A stretch of DNA of 64,000 nucleotides from positions 1,742,001 to 1,806,000 of the forward strand of contig NZ_CP088020.1 of the NCBI RefSeq assembly GCF_021049245.1, read 5' to 3'. The notes under the pieces were generated by a model. That model was not told the origin of the DNA. It saw only the letters and a program-made list of their open reading frames with translations, and did no database searches. Within the stretch, counting starts at the first letter, position 1; the number at the start of each line of letters is the position of its first letter. This document shows, piece after piece, positions 26,687 to 36,404 of this stretch. Both the position numbers and the translations under genes were made by a program. Source of the stretch: Radiobacillus kanasensis (GTDB taxonomy: Bacteria > Bacillota > Bacilli > Bacillales > Amphibacillaceae).

Positions 26687-27808
26687 ATGAAAAAGAATCG
26701 TTTTCTATTAGTTTTAGCGATGCTATTGGCTGTTGGATTATTTTTAGCAGCTTGTGGTTCTTCTGATGATAAGGAAGAATCAACTGGTAACGAAGGTGGA
26801 TCTGATAACGGAGGAGAAGGTACGGAAGAAGCTAGCTCCGATTTCAGTGTAGCAATGGTTACGGACGTAGGTGGGGTAGATGATAAATCATTTAACCAAT
26901 CTGCGTGGGAAGGTATTAAAGCTTTCGGTAGTGAACATGGATTTGAAAAAGGTGCTGGGTTTGATTACGCACAATCTTCACAAGATGCAGATTATCTTCC
27001 AAACCTTAACCGTCTTGTTCAACAAGACTATAACCTAATTTATGGAATTGGTTACAAACTTGCAGAAGCACTAAGTGAAGTTGCAAAGCAAAATCCTGAA
27101 ACAAACTTCGCTATTGTTGACTCTGTAGTAGAAGGCGACAATGTTGCAAGTATTACTTTTAAAGAACACCAAGGATCTTTCCTAGCAGGTGTTGCTGCAG
27201 CAATGAAAACTACATCTAACAAAGTAGGATTCGTTGGTGGGGAAGAAAGCCCACTTATTAAAAAATTCGAAGTCGGATTCCGTGCAGGTGTTCAATCTGT
27301 AAATCCTGATATCGAAGTAGAGGTTCAATATGCGGAATCATTCGCAGATGCTACAAAAGGAAAAGCGATTGCAGCAAACATGTATGATAATGGTATAGAC
27401 GTAATTTACCACGCTTCTGGTGCTACTGGTAACGGTGTGTTCGCGGAAGCTAAAGATATCAAAAACAATGATCCAGATGCTCAAGTATGGGTAATCGGTG
27501 TAGACCGTGACCAATACGAAGAAGGACAAATTGGTGATCACAACGTCACCCTAACTTCTATGGTTAAGCGTGTTGACGTTGCTGTACAAGACGTTGCTCA
27601 AAGAGCAATGGATGGAGACTTCCCAGGTGGAGAAGTGCTTGAGTACGGTATTAAAGAAGATGGTGTTGGTGTAGCAACTACAAACGAAGAAGCTTTCACA
27701 GAGGAAATTGCAACTTCTGTAGATGAGTGGAAACAAAAAATCCTTGATGGGGATGTTGAAGTACCTGCTACAGAAGATGAATTAAAAACATACCTTGATT
27801 CACTTTAA
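26687..27808 (+). CDS. BMP family ABC transporter lipoprotein (nucleoside-binding, NupN-like)
   Basis: 373 residues. A lipoprotein signal ends in the lipobox LAAC with the lipidated Cys at residue 23, then a Ser/Gly/Glu linker and a BMP/Med domain: [59 protein letters not shown]. It captures nucleosides outside the membrane and hands them to the permeases encoded downstream. B. subtilis NupN (guanosine uptake) is the nearest family I know. ATG 26687 with GGGGGT upstream is chosen over an in-frame ATG at 26672 that is part of that site. It ends in a strong terminator, which allows higher expression than its operon partners. Confidence 0.92.
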   Translation: MKKNRFLLVLAMLLAVGLFLAACGSSDDKEESTGNEGGSDNGGEGTEEASSDFSVAMVTDVGGVDDKSFNQSAWEGIKAFGSEHGFEKGAGFDYAQSSQDADYLPNLNRLVQQDYNLIYGIGYKLAEALSEVAKQNPETNFAIVDSVVEGDNVASITFKEHQGSFLAGVAAAMKTTSNKVGFVGGEESPLIKKFEVGFRAGVQSVNPDIEVEVQYAESFADATKGKAIAANMYDNGIDVIYHASGATGNGVFAEAKDIKNNDPDAQVWVIGVDRDQYEEGQIGDHNVTLTSMVKRVDVAVQDVAQRAMDGDFPGGEVLEYGIKEDGVGVATTNEEAFTEEIATSVDEWKQKILDGDVEVPATEDELKTYLDSL

Positions 27809-27814
27809 TGATTA

Positions 27815-27848
27815 GGAAAAAGGCTAGAGTTATCTAGCCTTTTTCCAT
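27815..27848 (+). terminator. Terminator after the BMP lipoprotein gene
   Basis: GGAAAAAGGCTAG pairs with CTAGCCTTTTTCC around AGTTAT, a 13-bp stem. It lies between the binding protein and the ATPase genes; partial read-through at such a site is common in ABC operons and gives more binding protein than transporter. Confidence 0.85.
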
Positions 27849-28030
27849 CAACTCAAAAATCTGCAAATGAAGAGTTAGTTCCGGCCTTTTCATTTGGTGA
27901 TTTTTTGGTCTCCTTACAAGGGTGAAGGGAATTGCCAGAGAAAAGCAAGGTGCAATTATTCATTTTTATTAAAGTTTGAAAAGAATGGATTAACTCATAA
28001 AAGAGATGGGACAAGTTAGGAGTGAGAGCT

Positions 28031-29560
28031 TTGGAAAACTATGTGATAGAGATGTTGAATATCCGTAAAGAATTTCCAGGCATTGTAGCCAATGACAATA
28101 TAACCATTCAACTTAAGCAAGGCGAAATTCATGCTTTGTTAGGAGAGAATGGGGCAGGAAAATCAACACTCATGAACGTTTTATTTGGCCTTTATCAGCC
28201 GGAAAAAGGGGAAATGCGTGTCCGTGGGGAAAAAGTAAACATTACAGATCCGAACGTTGCAAACGACTTAGGGATCGGGATGGTACACCAACACTTTATG
28301 CTTGTCGATACCTTTACGGTTACGCAAAACATTATCTTAGGTAGCGAGCCGAAAAAAATGGGTACAATCGACATGAAGAAAGCAGAAAAAGATGTAGCAG
28401 AGCTTTCAGAGCGTTATGGATTAAAGGTGGATCCAACTGCCAAGATTCGTGATATTTCTGTTGGAATGCAGCAACGTGTGGAAATTTTGAAAACGCTATA
28501 TCGTGGTGCGGAAGTGCTTATTTTGGATGAACCGACAGCAGTTCTTACACCACAAGAAATTAAAGAGCTCATGGAAATCATGAAATCTTTAGTCAGTGAA
28601 GGTATTTCTATTATCCTCATTACTCATAAACTAAAAGAAATTTTGGAATCATGCGACCGTTGTACTGTAATCCGTAAAGGACAAGGGATTGGAACGGTAG
28701 ATGTTTCGGAGACCGATGAAAATGAATTGGCATCTCTCATGGTAGGAAGAGAAGTAAGCTTTAAAACCGAAAAGGCACCGGCAAATCCAAAGGAAGCTGT
28801 GTTGAAAGTTGAAGGCCTTTGGGTGAAAGACGCTCGTACCGTGGATATGGTTAAAGGACTTAACCTTGAAGTAAAAGCAGGTGAAATAGTTGGGATTGCT
28901 GGGGTAGATGGAAATGGTCAAACCGAGTTAATCGAAGCTATTACAGGGCTAACAAAAGTTCAGTCAGGTGACGTAACATTAAATGGGAAAAACATTACGA
29001 ATTTATCCCCAAGAAAAGTGACTGAGTCTGGTGTTGCGCACATCCCGCAAGATAGACATAAATTTGGTTTAGTACTTGATTTTCCAATTGGAGAGAACAT
29101 GGTGCTTCAAACCTATTACCAAAAGCCGTTTGCTAAAACTGGGGTTCTTTCGTTTGCGAACATTTATGACCATGCTAGGAAATTGATTAGTGAATATGAT
29201 GTTCGTACACCTAGTGAATACACACAAGCAAGAGCGTTATCTGGTGGGAATCAGCAAAAAGCGATTATTGCTCGTGAGGTAGATCGCTCACCAGATCTAT
29301 TAATCGCTGCACAACCAACTAGAGGTTTGGATGTAGGGGCGATTGAATTTATTCATAAAAAATTAATCGAAGAAAGAGATAAAGGGAAAGCCGTTCTACT
29401 TGTCTCTTTTGAATTAGATGAAATCATGAATGTGAGTGACAAGATTGCAGTAATGTTTGACGGACAAATCGTGGCAAACGTGAAGCCAGAAGAGACAAAT
29501 GAACAAGAATTAGGTCTCTTGATGGCTGGTAGTAGGCAAGTGAAAGAAGGTGGCAACTAA
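28031..29560 (+). CDS. Nucleoside ABC transporter ATP-binding protein (NupO-like, two ABC domains)
   Basis: 509 residues with two ABC cassettes, as in sugar and BMP-type nucleoside importers. Domain 1 has Walker A GENGAGKST near residue 40, a non-standard signature ISVGMQQRVEIL and Walker B VLILDEPTAVLTP. Domain 2 has a degenerate Walker A (GVDGNGQTEL) and a normal signature LSGGNQQK. This asymmetry is usual for the family. The start is TTG 28031, 8 nt after AGGAG; a GTG at 28022 overlaps that site. Its stop overlaps the ATG of the first permease by one base. Confidence 0.93.
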   Translation: MENYVIEMLNIRKEFPGIVANDNITIQLKQGEIHALLGENGAGKSTLMNVLFGLYQPEKGEMRVRGEKVNITDPNVANDLGIGMVHQHFMLVDTFTVTQNIILGSEPKKMGTIDMKKAEKDVAELSERYGLKVDPTAKIRDISVGMQQRVEILKTLYRGAEVLILDEPTAVLTPQEIKELMEIMKSLVSEGISIILITHKLKEILESCDRCTVIRKGQGIGTVDVSETDENELASLMVGREVSFKTEKAPANPKEAVLKVEGLWVKDARTVDMVKGLNLEVKAGEIVGIAGVDGNGQTELIEAITGLTKVQSGDVTLNGKNITNLSPRKVTESGVAHIPQDRHKFGLVLDFPIGENMVLQTYYQKPFAKTGVLSFANIYDHARKLISEYDVRTPSEYTQARALSGGNQQKAIIAREVDRSPDLLIAAQPTRGLDVGAIEFIHKKLIEERDKGKAVLLVSFELDEIMNVSDKIAVMFDGQIVANVKPEETNEQELGLLMAGSRQVKEGGN

Positions 29561-30606
29561 TGTTTTCTAACAAAACATTTAATCTAATTGTTCCAATTAT
29601 ATCCGTATTACTTGGGCTACTTGCTGGTGCAATTATCATGCTTGTATTTGGTTATAACCCTGTTGAAGGGTATATTGCACTATGGAATGGTGCTTTTGGC
29701 AGCAACTACTTCTTTGGGGAAACGATTCGTCAAGTTACCCCATACATTTTTACAGGTTTATCGATAGCTTTTGCCTTTCGTGCTGGTTTGTTTAACATTG
29801 GTGCTGAAGGACAAGTAATTGTTGGTTGGTTGGCTTCTGTTTGGGTAGGGGCCGCATTTGATGCACCAATGATTATCCATCTTCCACTTGCTATTATTGC
29901 GGCGGCATTGGCAGGAGCGCTTTGGGGATTTGTCCCAGGTTTATTAAAAGCAAAGCTTGGTGTTCATGAAGTTATTATTACAATTATGATGAACTACATT
30001 GCGTTACATGTTTCCAATGCTCTGATTCGAGATGTGCTAACGGACAGTGGAGACAGTACCGATCAAATTAAAGAATCTGCTTCCTTAGCATCCAATTGGT
30101 TAATGGAGCTGACTGGTTATTCTCGTCTTCATTATGGAATTATTTTGGCACTTTTTGCTGCCTTCTTTGTATGGTTCTTGCTTGAGAAAACGACTCGAGG
30201 CTATGAGCTACGATCTGTAGGTTATAACCAACATGCCTCCGAATACGCGGGTATGAACGTAGGAAGAAATATTATTTTATCTATGGTCATTTCCGGTGGT
30301 ATAGCAGGACTAGCTGGTGCAATGGAAGGATTAGGAACGTTTGGCTATATGCCAACACACTCTGCCTTTACGAACTTAGGTTTTGACGGTATCGCCGTAG
30401 CCTTATTAGGTGGTAACAACGCCTTTGGGGTTGTTATAGCTGCTTTCTTATTCGGGGTTTTAAAAATTGGTGCTTTGAATATGCCAACAGCTGCGGAAGT
30501 CCCATCTGAGCTGGTAGAAATCGTAATTGCATTGATTATTTTCTTTGTAGCTTCTAGCTACATTATTCGTTGGACATTACTTAAGTTTAAAAAGGAGGGG
30601 AAATAA
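29560..30606 (+). CDS. Nucleoside ABC transporter permease (NupP-like)
   Basis: 348 residues, a BPD_transp_2 permease with about nine or ten membrane helices. Typical segments are FAFRAGLFNIGAEGQVIVGW, GVHEVIITIMMNYIAL and YAGMNVGRNIILSMVISGG, the last being the EAA-like coupling region. It overlaps the ATPase stop by one base (TAATG) and is followed directly by the second permease. The heterodimer forms the membrane pore of the importer. Confidence 0.92.
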   Translation: MFSNKTFNLIVPIISVLLGLLAGAIIMLVFGYNPVEGYIALWNGAFGSNYFFGETIRQVTPYIFTGLSIAFAFRAGLFNIGAEGQVIVGWLASVWVGAAFDAPMIIHLPLAIIAAALAGALWGFVPGLLKAKLGVHEVIITIMMNYIALHVSNALIRDVLTDSGDSTDQIKESASLASNWLMELTGYSRLHYGIILALFAAFFVWFLLEKTTRGYELRSVGYNQHASEYAGMNVGRNIILSMVISGGIAGLAGAMEGLGTFGYMPTHSAFTNLGFDGIAVALLGGNNAFGVVIAAFLFGVLKIGALNMPTAAEVPSELVEIVIALIIFFVASSYIIRWTLLKFKKEGK

Positions 30607-31566
30607 ATGGCTTTCTTTGACGTCTTACAATCGATAATCCCAATTGCCTTATTCTATTCCGCCCCTCTTATTTTCACCGCGTTAGGTGGAGTATTTAGTG
30701 AAAGATCTGGTGTTGTTAATATTGGGTTAGAAGGGTTAATGGTTGCCGGAGCATTTGTTGGAATCGTCTTTAATCTTACCTTCGATGAAACCTTTGGAAG
30801 TGCAACTCCATGGATTTCCATTTTTGTAGCGATGATAGTGGGAGCTATCTTTTCCCTTGTACACGCTGTGGCATCTGTTTCATTCCGTGCCGATCAAGTA
30901 GTAAGTGGGGTAGCTATTAACTTTTTAGCACTAGGGTTAGGGGTATTCCTAACGAAACAATGGTATGGAAAAGGGCAAACCGATATGGTAGACGAACCTT
31001 TCTATTCCACAGATATTCCAATATTAGCGGATATTCCAATTCTGGGCCCACTTTTCTTTAATGGTATTTATGTCACGTCTTATGTCGCCATTGCCTTTGC
31101 CTTTTTAGGCTGGTTTGTTCTTTACAAAACTCCATTCGGTTTAAGACTTCGTTCGGTTGGGGAGCACCCTATGGCAGCTGATACGAATGGAATTAACGTT
31201 AATCGCATGCGTTATATCGCTGTTATGATTTCCGGAGCGTTAGGTGGATTAGGTGGGGCCGTGTTCGCGTTAACGATTGCTTTTAACTTCTCACAAGCAA
31301 CGATTGTTGGACAAGGGTTCATGTCTTTAGCTGCTGTAATTTTTGGAAAGTGGCATCCGCTTGGTGCTATGGGAGCAGCATTATTCTTTGGTTTCGCACA
31401 AAGCTTGAGTGTAATCGGGTCAGGAATTCCACTATTGGAAAATGTTCCTGCCGTTTATTTAACAATTGCGCCATATGTATTAACGATTTTAGCGTTAGCT
31501 GGATTCATTGGCCGTGCGGAAGCACCTAAAGCGAACGGACAGCCATATATAAAAGGAAGTCGCTAA
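30607..31566 (+). CDS. Nucleoside ABC transporter permease (NupQ-like)
   Basis: 319 residues, second BPD_transp_2 permease. Key segments are FSERSGVVNIGLEGLMVAG near the start, FRADQVVSGVAINFLALGLG and the C-terminal GQGFMSLAAVIFGKWHPLGA. It begins at the base after the stop of the first permease, with AGGAGGGGAAATAA carrying the ribosome site. Together with the lipoprotein, ATPase and first permease it completes a four-gene importer. A terminator follows. Confidence 0.92.
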   Translation: MAFFDVLQSIIPIALFYSAPLIFTALGGVFSERSGVVNIGLEGLMVAGAFVGIVFNLTFDETFGSATPWISIFVAMIVGAIFSLVHAVASVSFRADQVVSGVAINFLALGLGVFLTKQWYGKGQTDMVDEPFYSTDIPILADIPILGPLFFNGIYVTSYVAIAFAFLGWFVLYKTPFGLRLRSVGEHPMAADTNGINVNRMRYIAVMISGALGGLGGAVFALTIAFNFSQATIVGQGFMSLAAVIFGKWHPLGAMGAALFFGFAQSLSVIGSGIPLLENVPAVYLTIAPYVLTILALAGFIGRAEAPKANGQPYIKGSR

Positions 31567-31578
31567 CCTTCCTATTAA

Positions 31579-31611
31579 GGGACTCGGTATTTGTTACCGG
31601 GTCTCTTTTTC
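31579..31611 (+). terminator. Terminator of the nucleoside importer operon
   Basis: GGGACTCGGTA pairs over 11 positions (two G-U pairs) with TACCGGGTCTC, followed by TTTTT. Confidence 0.8.
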
Positions 31612-31723
31612 GTTAAAATGGCAATAGGTGCAAATGTTTCCAACTTCTCATCTACAATCATGGGATAGATTTACTTATAATTTAAATACTAAGAAGTATA
31701 TGTGACTTAAGGGAGGATTTATA

Positions 31724-33013
31724 ATGCAGGAAGTGCAAGAGAAAACCACTACAGGCCAGGGTTATAACTTACACGTTATTCAAAGCACGAAATATAAAAC
31801 CGTTAATATCGTCGTAAAATTTAAAGCACCATTAGAAAGGGAGACGATCACGAAACGAGCGATCCTTCCTTATGTGCTTCAGCAGGGCACGGAGAAAAAT
31901 CCGAATGCTAGAAGCTTGCGCCAAGCTTTGGATGCCTTATATGGTGCTGTTCTAAGTATTGATGGTTCCAAAAAAGGAGAGCAGCACATCTTGACTGCTC
32001 GCTTAGAGGTTGCGAATGAAGCGTACTTAACTAATGAATCAAAGTTGTTAGATCAAGCGGTCCAACTTTTAAGTGAAATCGTCTTTAAACCGAAGACGGA
32101 TGGGCAAGCTTTTGACACAAAGATTGTCAATAGGGAAAAAGAAACTTTAAAACAAAAGATGGAAGCCATTAAGGATGACAAGATGAGCTATGCGAATATG
32201 CGGTTAATGGATGAGATGTGTAAAGAGGAGCCTTACCACTTACACGTGCATGGTTATCAAGAAGATCTAAATTCTTTAGATGAATCCTCTCTGTATCAGT
32301 ATTATCACCAGCTTCTACAAGAGGATCAAATGGATATTTATCTACTTGGTGATTTTTCAAACAAACAAGTGGAAGATATTGTACATCGTCACTTTGATCG
32401 AAAGGATACGGCCAGTCAACGGGAGCAAACAGCTCCAAAACAAAAAGATATTACAAAAGTGCAAGAGATCGTCGACCAAGAGGATGTGCAGCAAGGAAAG
32501 CTCCACCTCGGTTACCGGACTAACATCACGTACAATGATTCTGATTATGCAGCTTTGCAAGTGTTTAATGGAATATTCGGAGGGTTTCCGAGTTCCAAGT
32601 TATTTATTAATGTTCGTGAAAAAAATAGTTTAGCTTATTATGCAGCATCTAGAGTGGAGAGCCATAAAGGATTATTACTCGTATTTAGTGGTATCAATCC
32701 AGCTGATTATCAAAAAGCGAAAGACATTATGCTTGAGCAGATGGAAGCTATGAAGCAAGGAGAATTTACAGAACAGCAAGTAGAGGAAGTGAAAAGTCTC
32801 GTAGTCAGTCAATTCTTAGAAACGATGGATCATCCTGTAGGTTTGATTGAAGTCATGTATCATCAGGTCATTGCAGGATCAGACATAAATCCGAACGAAT
32901 TGTTAGAACAAGTGAAGCAAGTGAAGAAGGAAGACGTCGTTCGCGCTGCAAACAAAGTGGATTTGGATACGGTGTATTTCTTAACAAGCAAAGGGGGATG
33001 TGTTGATGCATAA
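31724..33013 (+). CDS. ymfF: EF-P modification-associated M16-like protein YmfF
   Basis: 429 residues, M16 peptidase fold but with no HxxEH zinc motif: the place where it is expected reads PYVLQQGTEKNPNARSLRQA. The C-terminal half (KLHLGYRTNITYNDSDYAAL, SSKLFINVREKNSLAYY) is well conserved. It is probably the inactive half of a heterodimer with YmfH, which keeps the motif. Database names also use YfmF. The family is associated with 5-aminopentanol modification of elongation factor P with YmfI. The YmfH start overlaps its end. Confidence 0.92.
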   Translation: MQEVQEKTTTGQGYNLHVIQSTKYKTVNIVVKFKAPLERETITKRAILPYVLQQGTEKNPNARSLRQALDALYGAVLSIDGSKKGEQHILTARLEVANEAYLTNESKLLDQAVQLLSEIVFKPKTDGQAFDTKIVNREKETLKQKMEAIKDDKMSYANMRLMDEMCKEEPYHLHVHGYQEDLNSLDESSLYQYYHQLLQEDQMDIYLLGDFSNKQVEDIVHRHFDRKDTASQREQTAPKQKDITKVQEIVDQEDVQQGKLHLGYRTNITYNDSDYAALQVFNGIFGGFPSSKLFINVREKNSLAYYAASRVESHKGLLLVFSGINPADYQKAKDIMLEQMEAMKQGEFTEQQVEEVKSLVVSQFLETMDHPVGLIEVMYHQVIAGSDINPNELLEQVKQVKKEDVVRAANKVDLDTVYFLTSKGGCVDA

Positions 33014-34295
33014 GACAACATACGAGCAATTAAAAGAGACCATTTACTCCGAGAAATTAGACAATGGACTACAAGTCTTTTTGCTTCCAAAACCAGAAAT
33101 GGCAAAAACATATGGCATCTTCTCAACTAATTACGGATCGATTGACCAAACCTTCGTACCTCTTGGAAAAGAAGAGATGATTACCGTTCCGGATGGAATT
33201 GCCCATTTTTTAGAGCATAAATTGTTTGAAAAAGAAGATCGAGACGTATTTCAGGATTTCACGAAGCAAGGTGCTTCTGCGAATGCTTATACGTCCTTCA
33301 CGAAAACAGCTTACTTGTTCTCCGCAACCAGCAATATTGATAAAAACGTGGAGACCTTGTTAAATTTTGTGCAAGAACCGTATTTCTCTGAAAAGTCCGT
33401 AGAGAAGGAAAAAGGTATCATTGGTCAAGAGATTACGATGTATGATGACCAGCCGGACTGGCGTTCTTTTTTTGGTACAATTCAAAGTCTTTACCATCAT
33501 CACCCCGTTCAAATTGATATTGCTGGTACGATTGATTCCATCGCGAAAATCACAAAAGAAGACTTATATACGTGCTATGAAACGTTCTACCATCCATCCA
33601 ATATGACGTTCTTTGTAGCTGGAAACTTTGATCCGGAGTCTATGATGGCTTTGATTAAAGATAATCAGTCGAAAAAAAGCTTTACGGACCAAGATCCAGT
33701 GAAAAGAAGCTTTCCAGAGGAACCGAATACGGTTGCAAAAGAAAAACACGTGATTGAAATGCCTGTTTCCGTATCCAAATGCCTGGTTGGGATTAAAGAA
33801 GAAATGAATCATAAAGATGCTGATGATTTCTTAACCTCTGATTTGTTAACAGAAATGTTATTGGATCACTATTTTTCAAAAAGTGGTGCGTATTATCAAG
33901 AATTGTACGAACTCGATTTAATCGATAATAGCTTCCAATTCGAAACGAATTTGGAGAAGAACTTTGGATTTAGCATTGTAGGTGGAAATACGAAAAAGCC
34001 TGATCAATTAGCGGACAAATTACAAGAAATGTTATTAAATATGAGGAACCAACCATTAACGGAAGAAGAGTTTGATATTATGAAGCGAAAACAAATTGGT
34101 CATTTCTTTAGAGCTATGAATTCTTTGGAGTTTATCTCGAGTCAATTCATTCACTACCATTTGTCAGGCATAGACTTTTTCGAGATTTTACCACGAATCG
34201 AGGCTTTGACTGTACAAGAAGCCAATGAGTTTTTAAACCATTGGGTATCGGAGGAACGAATTGCGGTCTGCCAGGTAGTTCCAGCAAAGGGGTAA
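33006..34295 (+). CDS. ymfH: EF-P modification-associated M16 zinc peptidase YmfH
   Basis: 429 residues, M16 family with intact zinc motif HFLEH in GIAHFLEHKLFEKE. The later Glu is in the EKEKGIIGQEITMYDD stretch. It overlaps the 3' end of ymfF by 8 nt; ATG 33006 is chosen because GGGGG lies 8 nt upstream, although GTG and TTG codons precede it in frame. With YmfF it is likely a two-chain M16 peptidase. Its target is unknown; the genetic link to EF-P modification is known from B. subtilis for the locus. Confidence 0.93.
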   Translation: MHKTTYEQLKETIYSEKLDNGLQVFLLPKPEMAKTYGIFSTNYGSIDQTFVPLGKEEMITVPDGIAHFLEHKLFEKEDRDVFQDFTKQGASANAYTSFTKTAYLFSATSNIDKNVETLLNFVQEPYFSEKSVEKEKGIIGQEITMYDDQPDWRSFFGTIQSLYHHHPVQIDIAGTIDSIAKITKEDLYTCYETFYHPSNMTFFVAGNFDPESMMALIKDNQSKKSFTDQDPVKRSFPEEPNTVAKEKHVIEMPVSVSKCLVGIKEEMNHKDADDFLTSDLLTEMLLDHYFSKSGAYYQELYELDLIDNSFQFETNLEKNFGFSIVGGNTKKPDQLADKLQEMLLNMRNQPLTEEEFDIMKRKQIGHFFRAMNSLEFISSQFIHYHLSGIDFFEILPRIEALTVQEANEFLNHWVSEERIAVCQVVPAKG

Positions 34296-34299
34296 CAGA

Positions 34300-35013
34300 A
34301 TGGGGAACGTGCTTATTATTGGTGCAAGTGGGGATATTGGAGCAGCAATTGCAACACGATTGGCGGAAAATGGGCATCAATTAATATTACATTATAATCG
34401 AGGTCGTGAAAGAGTAGAACAATTAGTATCTACTCTTCCTGAACATTGTGTATTAAAGGTCATTAACGCTGATTTGCAAAAAGATGAAGGGATTAATAAC
34501 TTTTTAAAAGAAATACAAATGTCTGTTCATTCCATCGTTTTTTCAAGTGGAAGCAGCCATTTTGGCATGTTTCAGGATACTACAGAGGAAGAAATGGACC
34601 AGATGCTCACTCTTCATGTAAAGGCGCCTTGGCAAATTACGAAACATTTTCTACCAGACATGGTGAAAATAAAATCTGGTCATATTGTTATGATCTCGTC
34701 GATTTGGGGCGAGGTAGGGGCAAGCTTTGAGGTCATTTACTCGACCGTTAAGGGAGCGCAGAACAGCTTTGTGAAAGCATTAGCCAAAGAAGTCGCCATG
34801 TCGGGCGTTTCGGTCAATGGTATAAGCCCAGGCTTTATTGACACGAAAATGAACCAACATTTATCGGAAGAAGAGCGGCAAGAAATTATCCAAAACATTC
34901 CGATAAATCGCCCAGGGAAACCGGATGAAGTTGCCCATGTCACAGCCTTCTTATTAGACGGTCGTTCGAGTTATATCCAAGGCGAAATCATTCGGGTAAG
35001 TGGGGCATGGTAG
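34300..35013 (+). CDS. ymfI: Elongation factor P 5-aminopentanone reductase
   Basis: 237 residues, short-chain dehydrogenase/reductase. The cofactor motif is GASGDIGAAIATRLA; the catalytic Ser lies in MISSIWGEVGASFEV and Tyr-Lys in YSTVKGAQNSF. In B. subtilis YmfI reduces the 5-aminopentanone on Lys32 of EF-P to 5-aminopentanol, which helps EF-P relieve polyproline stalling. It starts 4 nt after ymfH and is surely co-transcribed with ymfF and ymfH. Confidence 0.92.
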   Translation: MGNVLIIGASGDIGAAIATRLAENGHQLILHYNRGRERVEQLVSTLPEHCVLKVINADLQKDEGINNFLKEIQMSVHSIVFSSGSSHFGMFQDTTEEEMDQMLTLHVKAPWQITKHFLPDMVKIKSGHIVMISSIWGEVGASFEVIYSTVKGAQNSFVKALAKEVAMSGVSVNGISPGFIDTKMNQHLSEEERQEIIQNIPINRPGKPDEVAHVTAFLLDGRSSYIQGEIIRVSGAW

Positions 35014-35113
35014 TTCGCTCTTACTTTTTAAAAATTACAACCTCCCTCATGTATAAGGATCTTATTATGTCACATCCTATGGATGAACGTTCAACTACAA
35101 GGAGGGGTCATGA

Positions 35114-35374
35114 ATGTCTGTACTAGACAACTTTGAATCTTGGAAGGACTTTCTTGGTGATCGTTTACACCAAGCTGAAGGTCAAGGAATGAACCAGAAC
35201 ACGATTGGTGATATTGCTTACGAAATTGGTGACTACCTTGCAAAGCAAGTAGATGCCAAAAACGACCAAGAAGCTGTTCTTCGAGATCTTTGGAATGCTG
35301 CTTCTAAAGAAGAGCAACATTCTATCGCGAATATCATGGTCAAAATGGTTCAAAACGACGGAACTGGCAGATAA
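35114..35374 (+). CDS. ymfJ: DUF3243 family protein YmfJ
   Basis: 86 residues, small helical acidic protein: MSVLDNFESWKDFLGDRL, then NTIGDIAYEIGDYLAKQVD and EQHSIANIMVKMVQND. This is the DUF3243 pattern. Its function is unknown. The position after ymfI and before ymfK is as in B. subtilis. The start follows AAGGAGGGGTC. A terminator closes it. Confidence 0.9.
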   Translation: MSVLDNFESWKDFLGDRLHQAEGQGMNQNTIGDIAYEIGDYLAKQVDAKNDQEAVLRDLWNAASKEEQHSIANIMVKMVQNDGTGR

Positions 35375-35384
35375 TAGAAACAGG

Positions 35385-35418
35385 AGAACCCTTGTTTAGA
35401 TACAGGGGTTCTTCTTTT
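35385..35418 (+). terminator. Terminator after ymfJ
   Basis: AGAACCCTTGT pairs with ACAGGGGTTCT (one G-U) around a 6-nt loop, followed by TCTTTTAT. Confidence 0.75.
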
Positions 35419-35595
35419 ATACGGAACAAATTCATTTGCTAAGTCTACTTAATCATGCATTTTTTGTTCATCGTCATCTATTCCTGTAGAAAAATGCGAA
35501 TAATGTCCTTTTCTTATGTGATATAATCATTTATGATGAAAAGGGAGCATAAATTTTCCAATATGAACGAATGATGAAAGGAAGGAGTTTTCTTA

Positions 35596-36387
35596 ATGGA
35601 GAAAACAGAATGGTATCTCGAGTACGAAATTCAACATAATCGACCAGGCCTGCTTGGGGATATCTCTTCCTTATTAGGGATGCTTTCCATTAATATCATT
35701 ACGATCAATGGTGTGGAAAATTCGCGAAGAGGGATGCTACTTTTATCTCGCAAAGATGAGCAAATTACACGCTTAAAATCCATCTTAGATACGATGGATA
35801 CCATAAATGTAATTAAGTTGCGGAAACCAAAGCTACGAGATCGATTAGCTGTTCGGCATGGACGTTATATACATAGTGATGTAGACGATAAAAAGACTTT
35901 TCGATTTGTGCGAAGTGAATTGGGACTTTTGGTTGATTTTATGGCTGAATTATTTAAGAAAGATGGGCACAAACTAATTGGTATTAGAGGAATGCCTAGA
36001 GTTGGAAAGACCGAGTCTATCGTTGCCTCCAGTGTCTGTGCTAACAAACGATGGTTGTTCGTATCTAGTACGTTGTTAAAGCAGACTATTCGTAATCAAT
36101 TGATTGAAGACGAATATAACGATGATAATTTATACATCATTGATGGGATTGTATCCACACGTCGAGCTAGTGAAAAACATTGGGAGCTTGTGCGTGAGAT
36201 TATGCGATTGCCATCTACAAAAGTTGTAGAGCACCCGGACATTTTTGTCCAACAAACGGAGTATAAATTAGATGATTTCGATTATATTATCGAATTGAGA
36301 AACGAGGAAGACGAAGAGATAAAATATGATTCCATTGAGAAACCAAGTGTTGAACAACAAGATGGCTTTTCAATGTTTGATTTTTAA
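35596..36387 (+). CDS. ymfK: DUF3388 family protein YmfK
   Basis: 263 residues. The N-terminal 75 residues look like an ACT domain (EYEIQHNRPGLLGDISSLLG, INIITINGVENSRRGM). The C-terminal part has a Walker A-like GMPRVGKTES near residue 133 and a possible Walker B stretch NLYIIDGIV. This is the DUF3388 architecture known as YmfK. Its job is unknown; the ACT plus P-loop design suggests ligand-controlled nucleotide binding. ymfM follows after a short gap. Confidence 0.88.
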   Translation: MEKTEWYLEYEIQHNRPGLLGDISSLLGMLSINIITINGVENSRRGMLLLSRKDEQITRLKSILDTMDTINVIKLRKPKLRDRLAVRHGRYIHSDVDDKKTFRFVRSELGLLVDFMAELFKKDGHKLIGIRGMPRVGKTESIVASSVCANKRWLFVSSTLLKQTIRNQLIEDEYNDDNLYIIDGIVSTRRASEKHWELVREIMRLPSTKVVEHPDIFVQQTEYKLDDFDYIIELRNEEDEEIKYDSIEKPSVEQQDGFSMFDF

Positions 36388-36404
36388 AATGGACGGTGTT
36401 TAGT

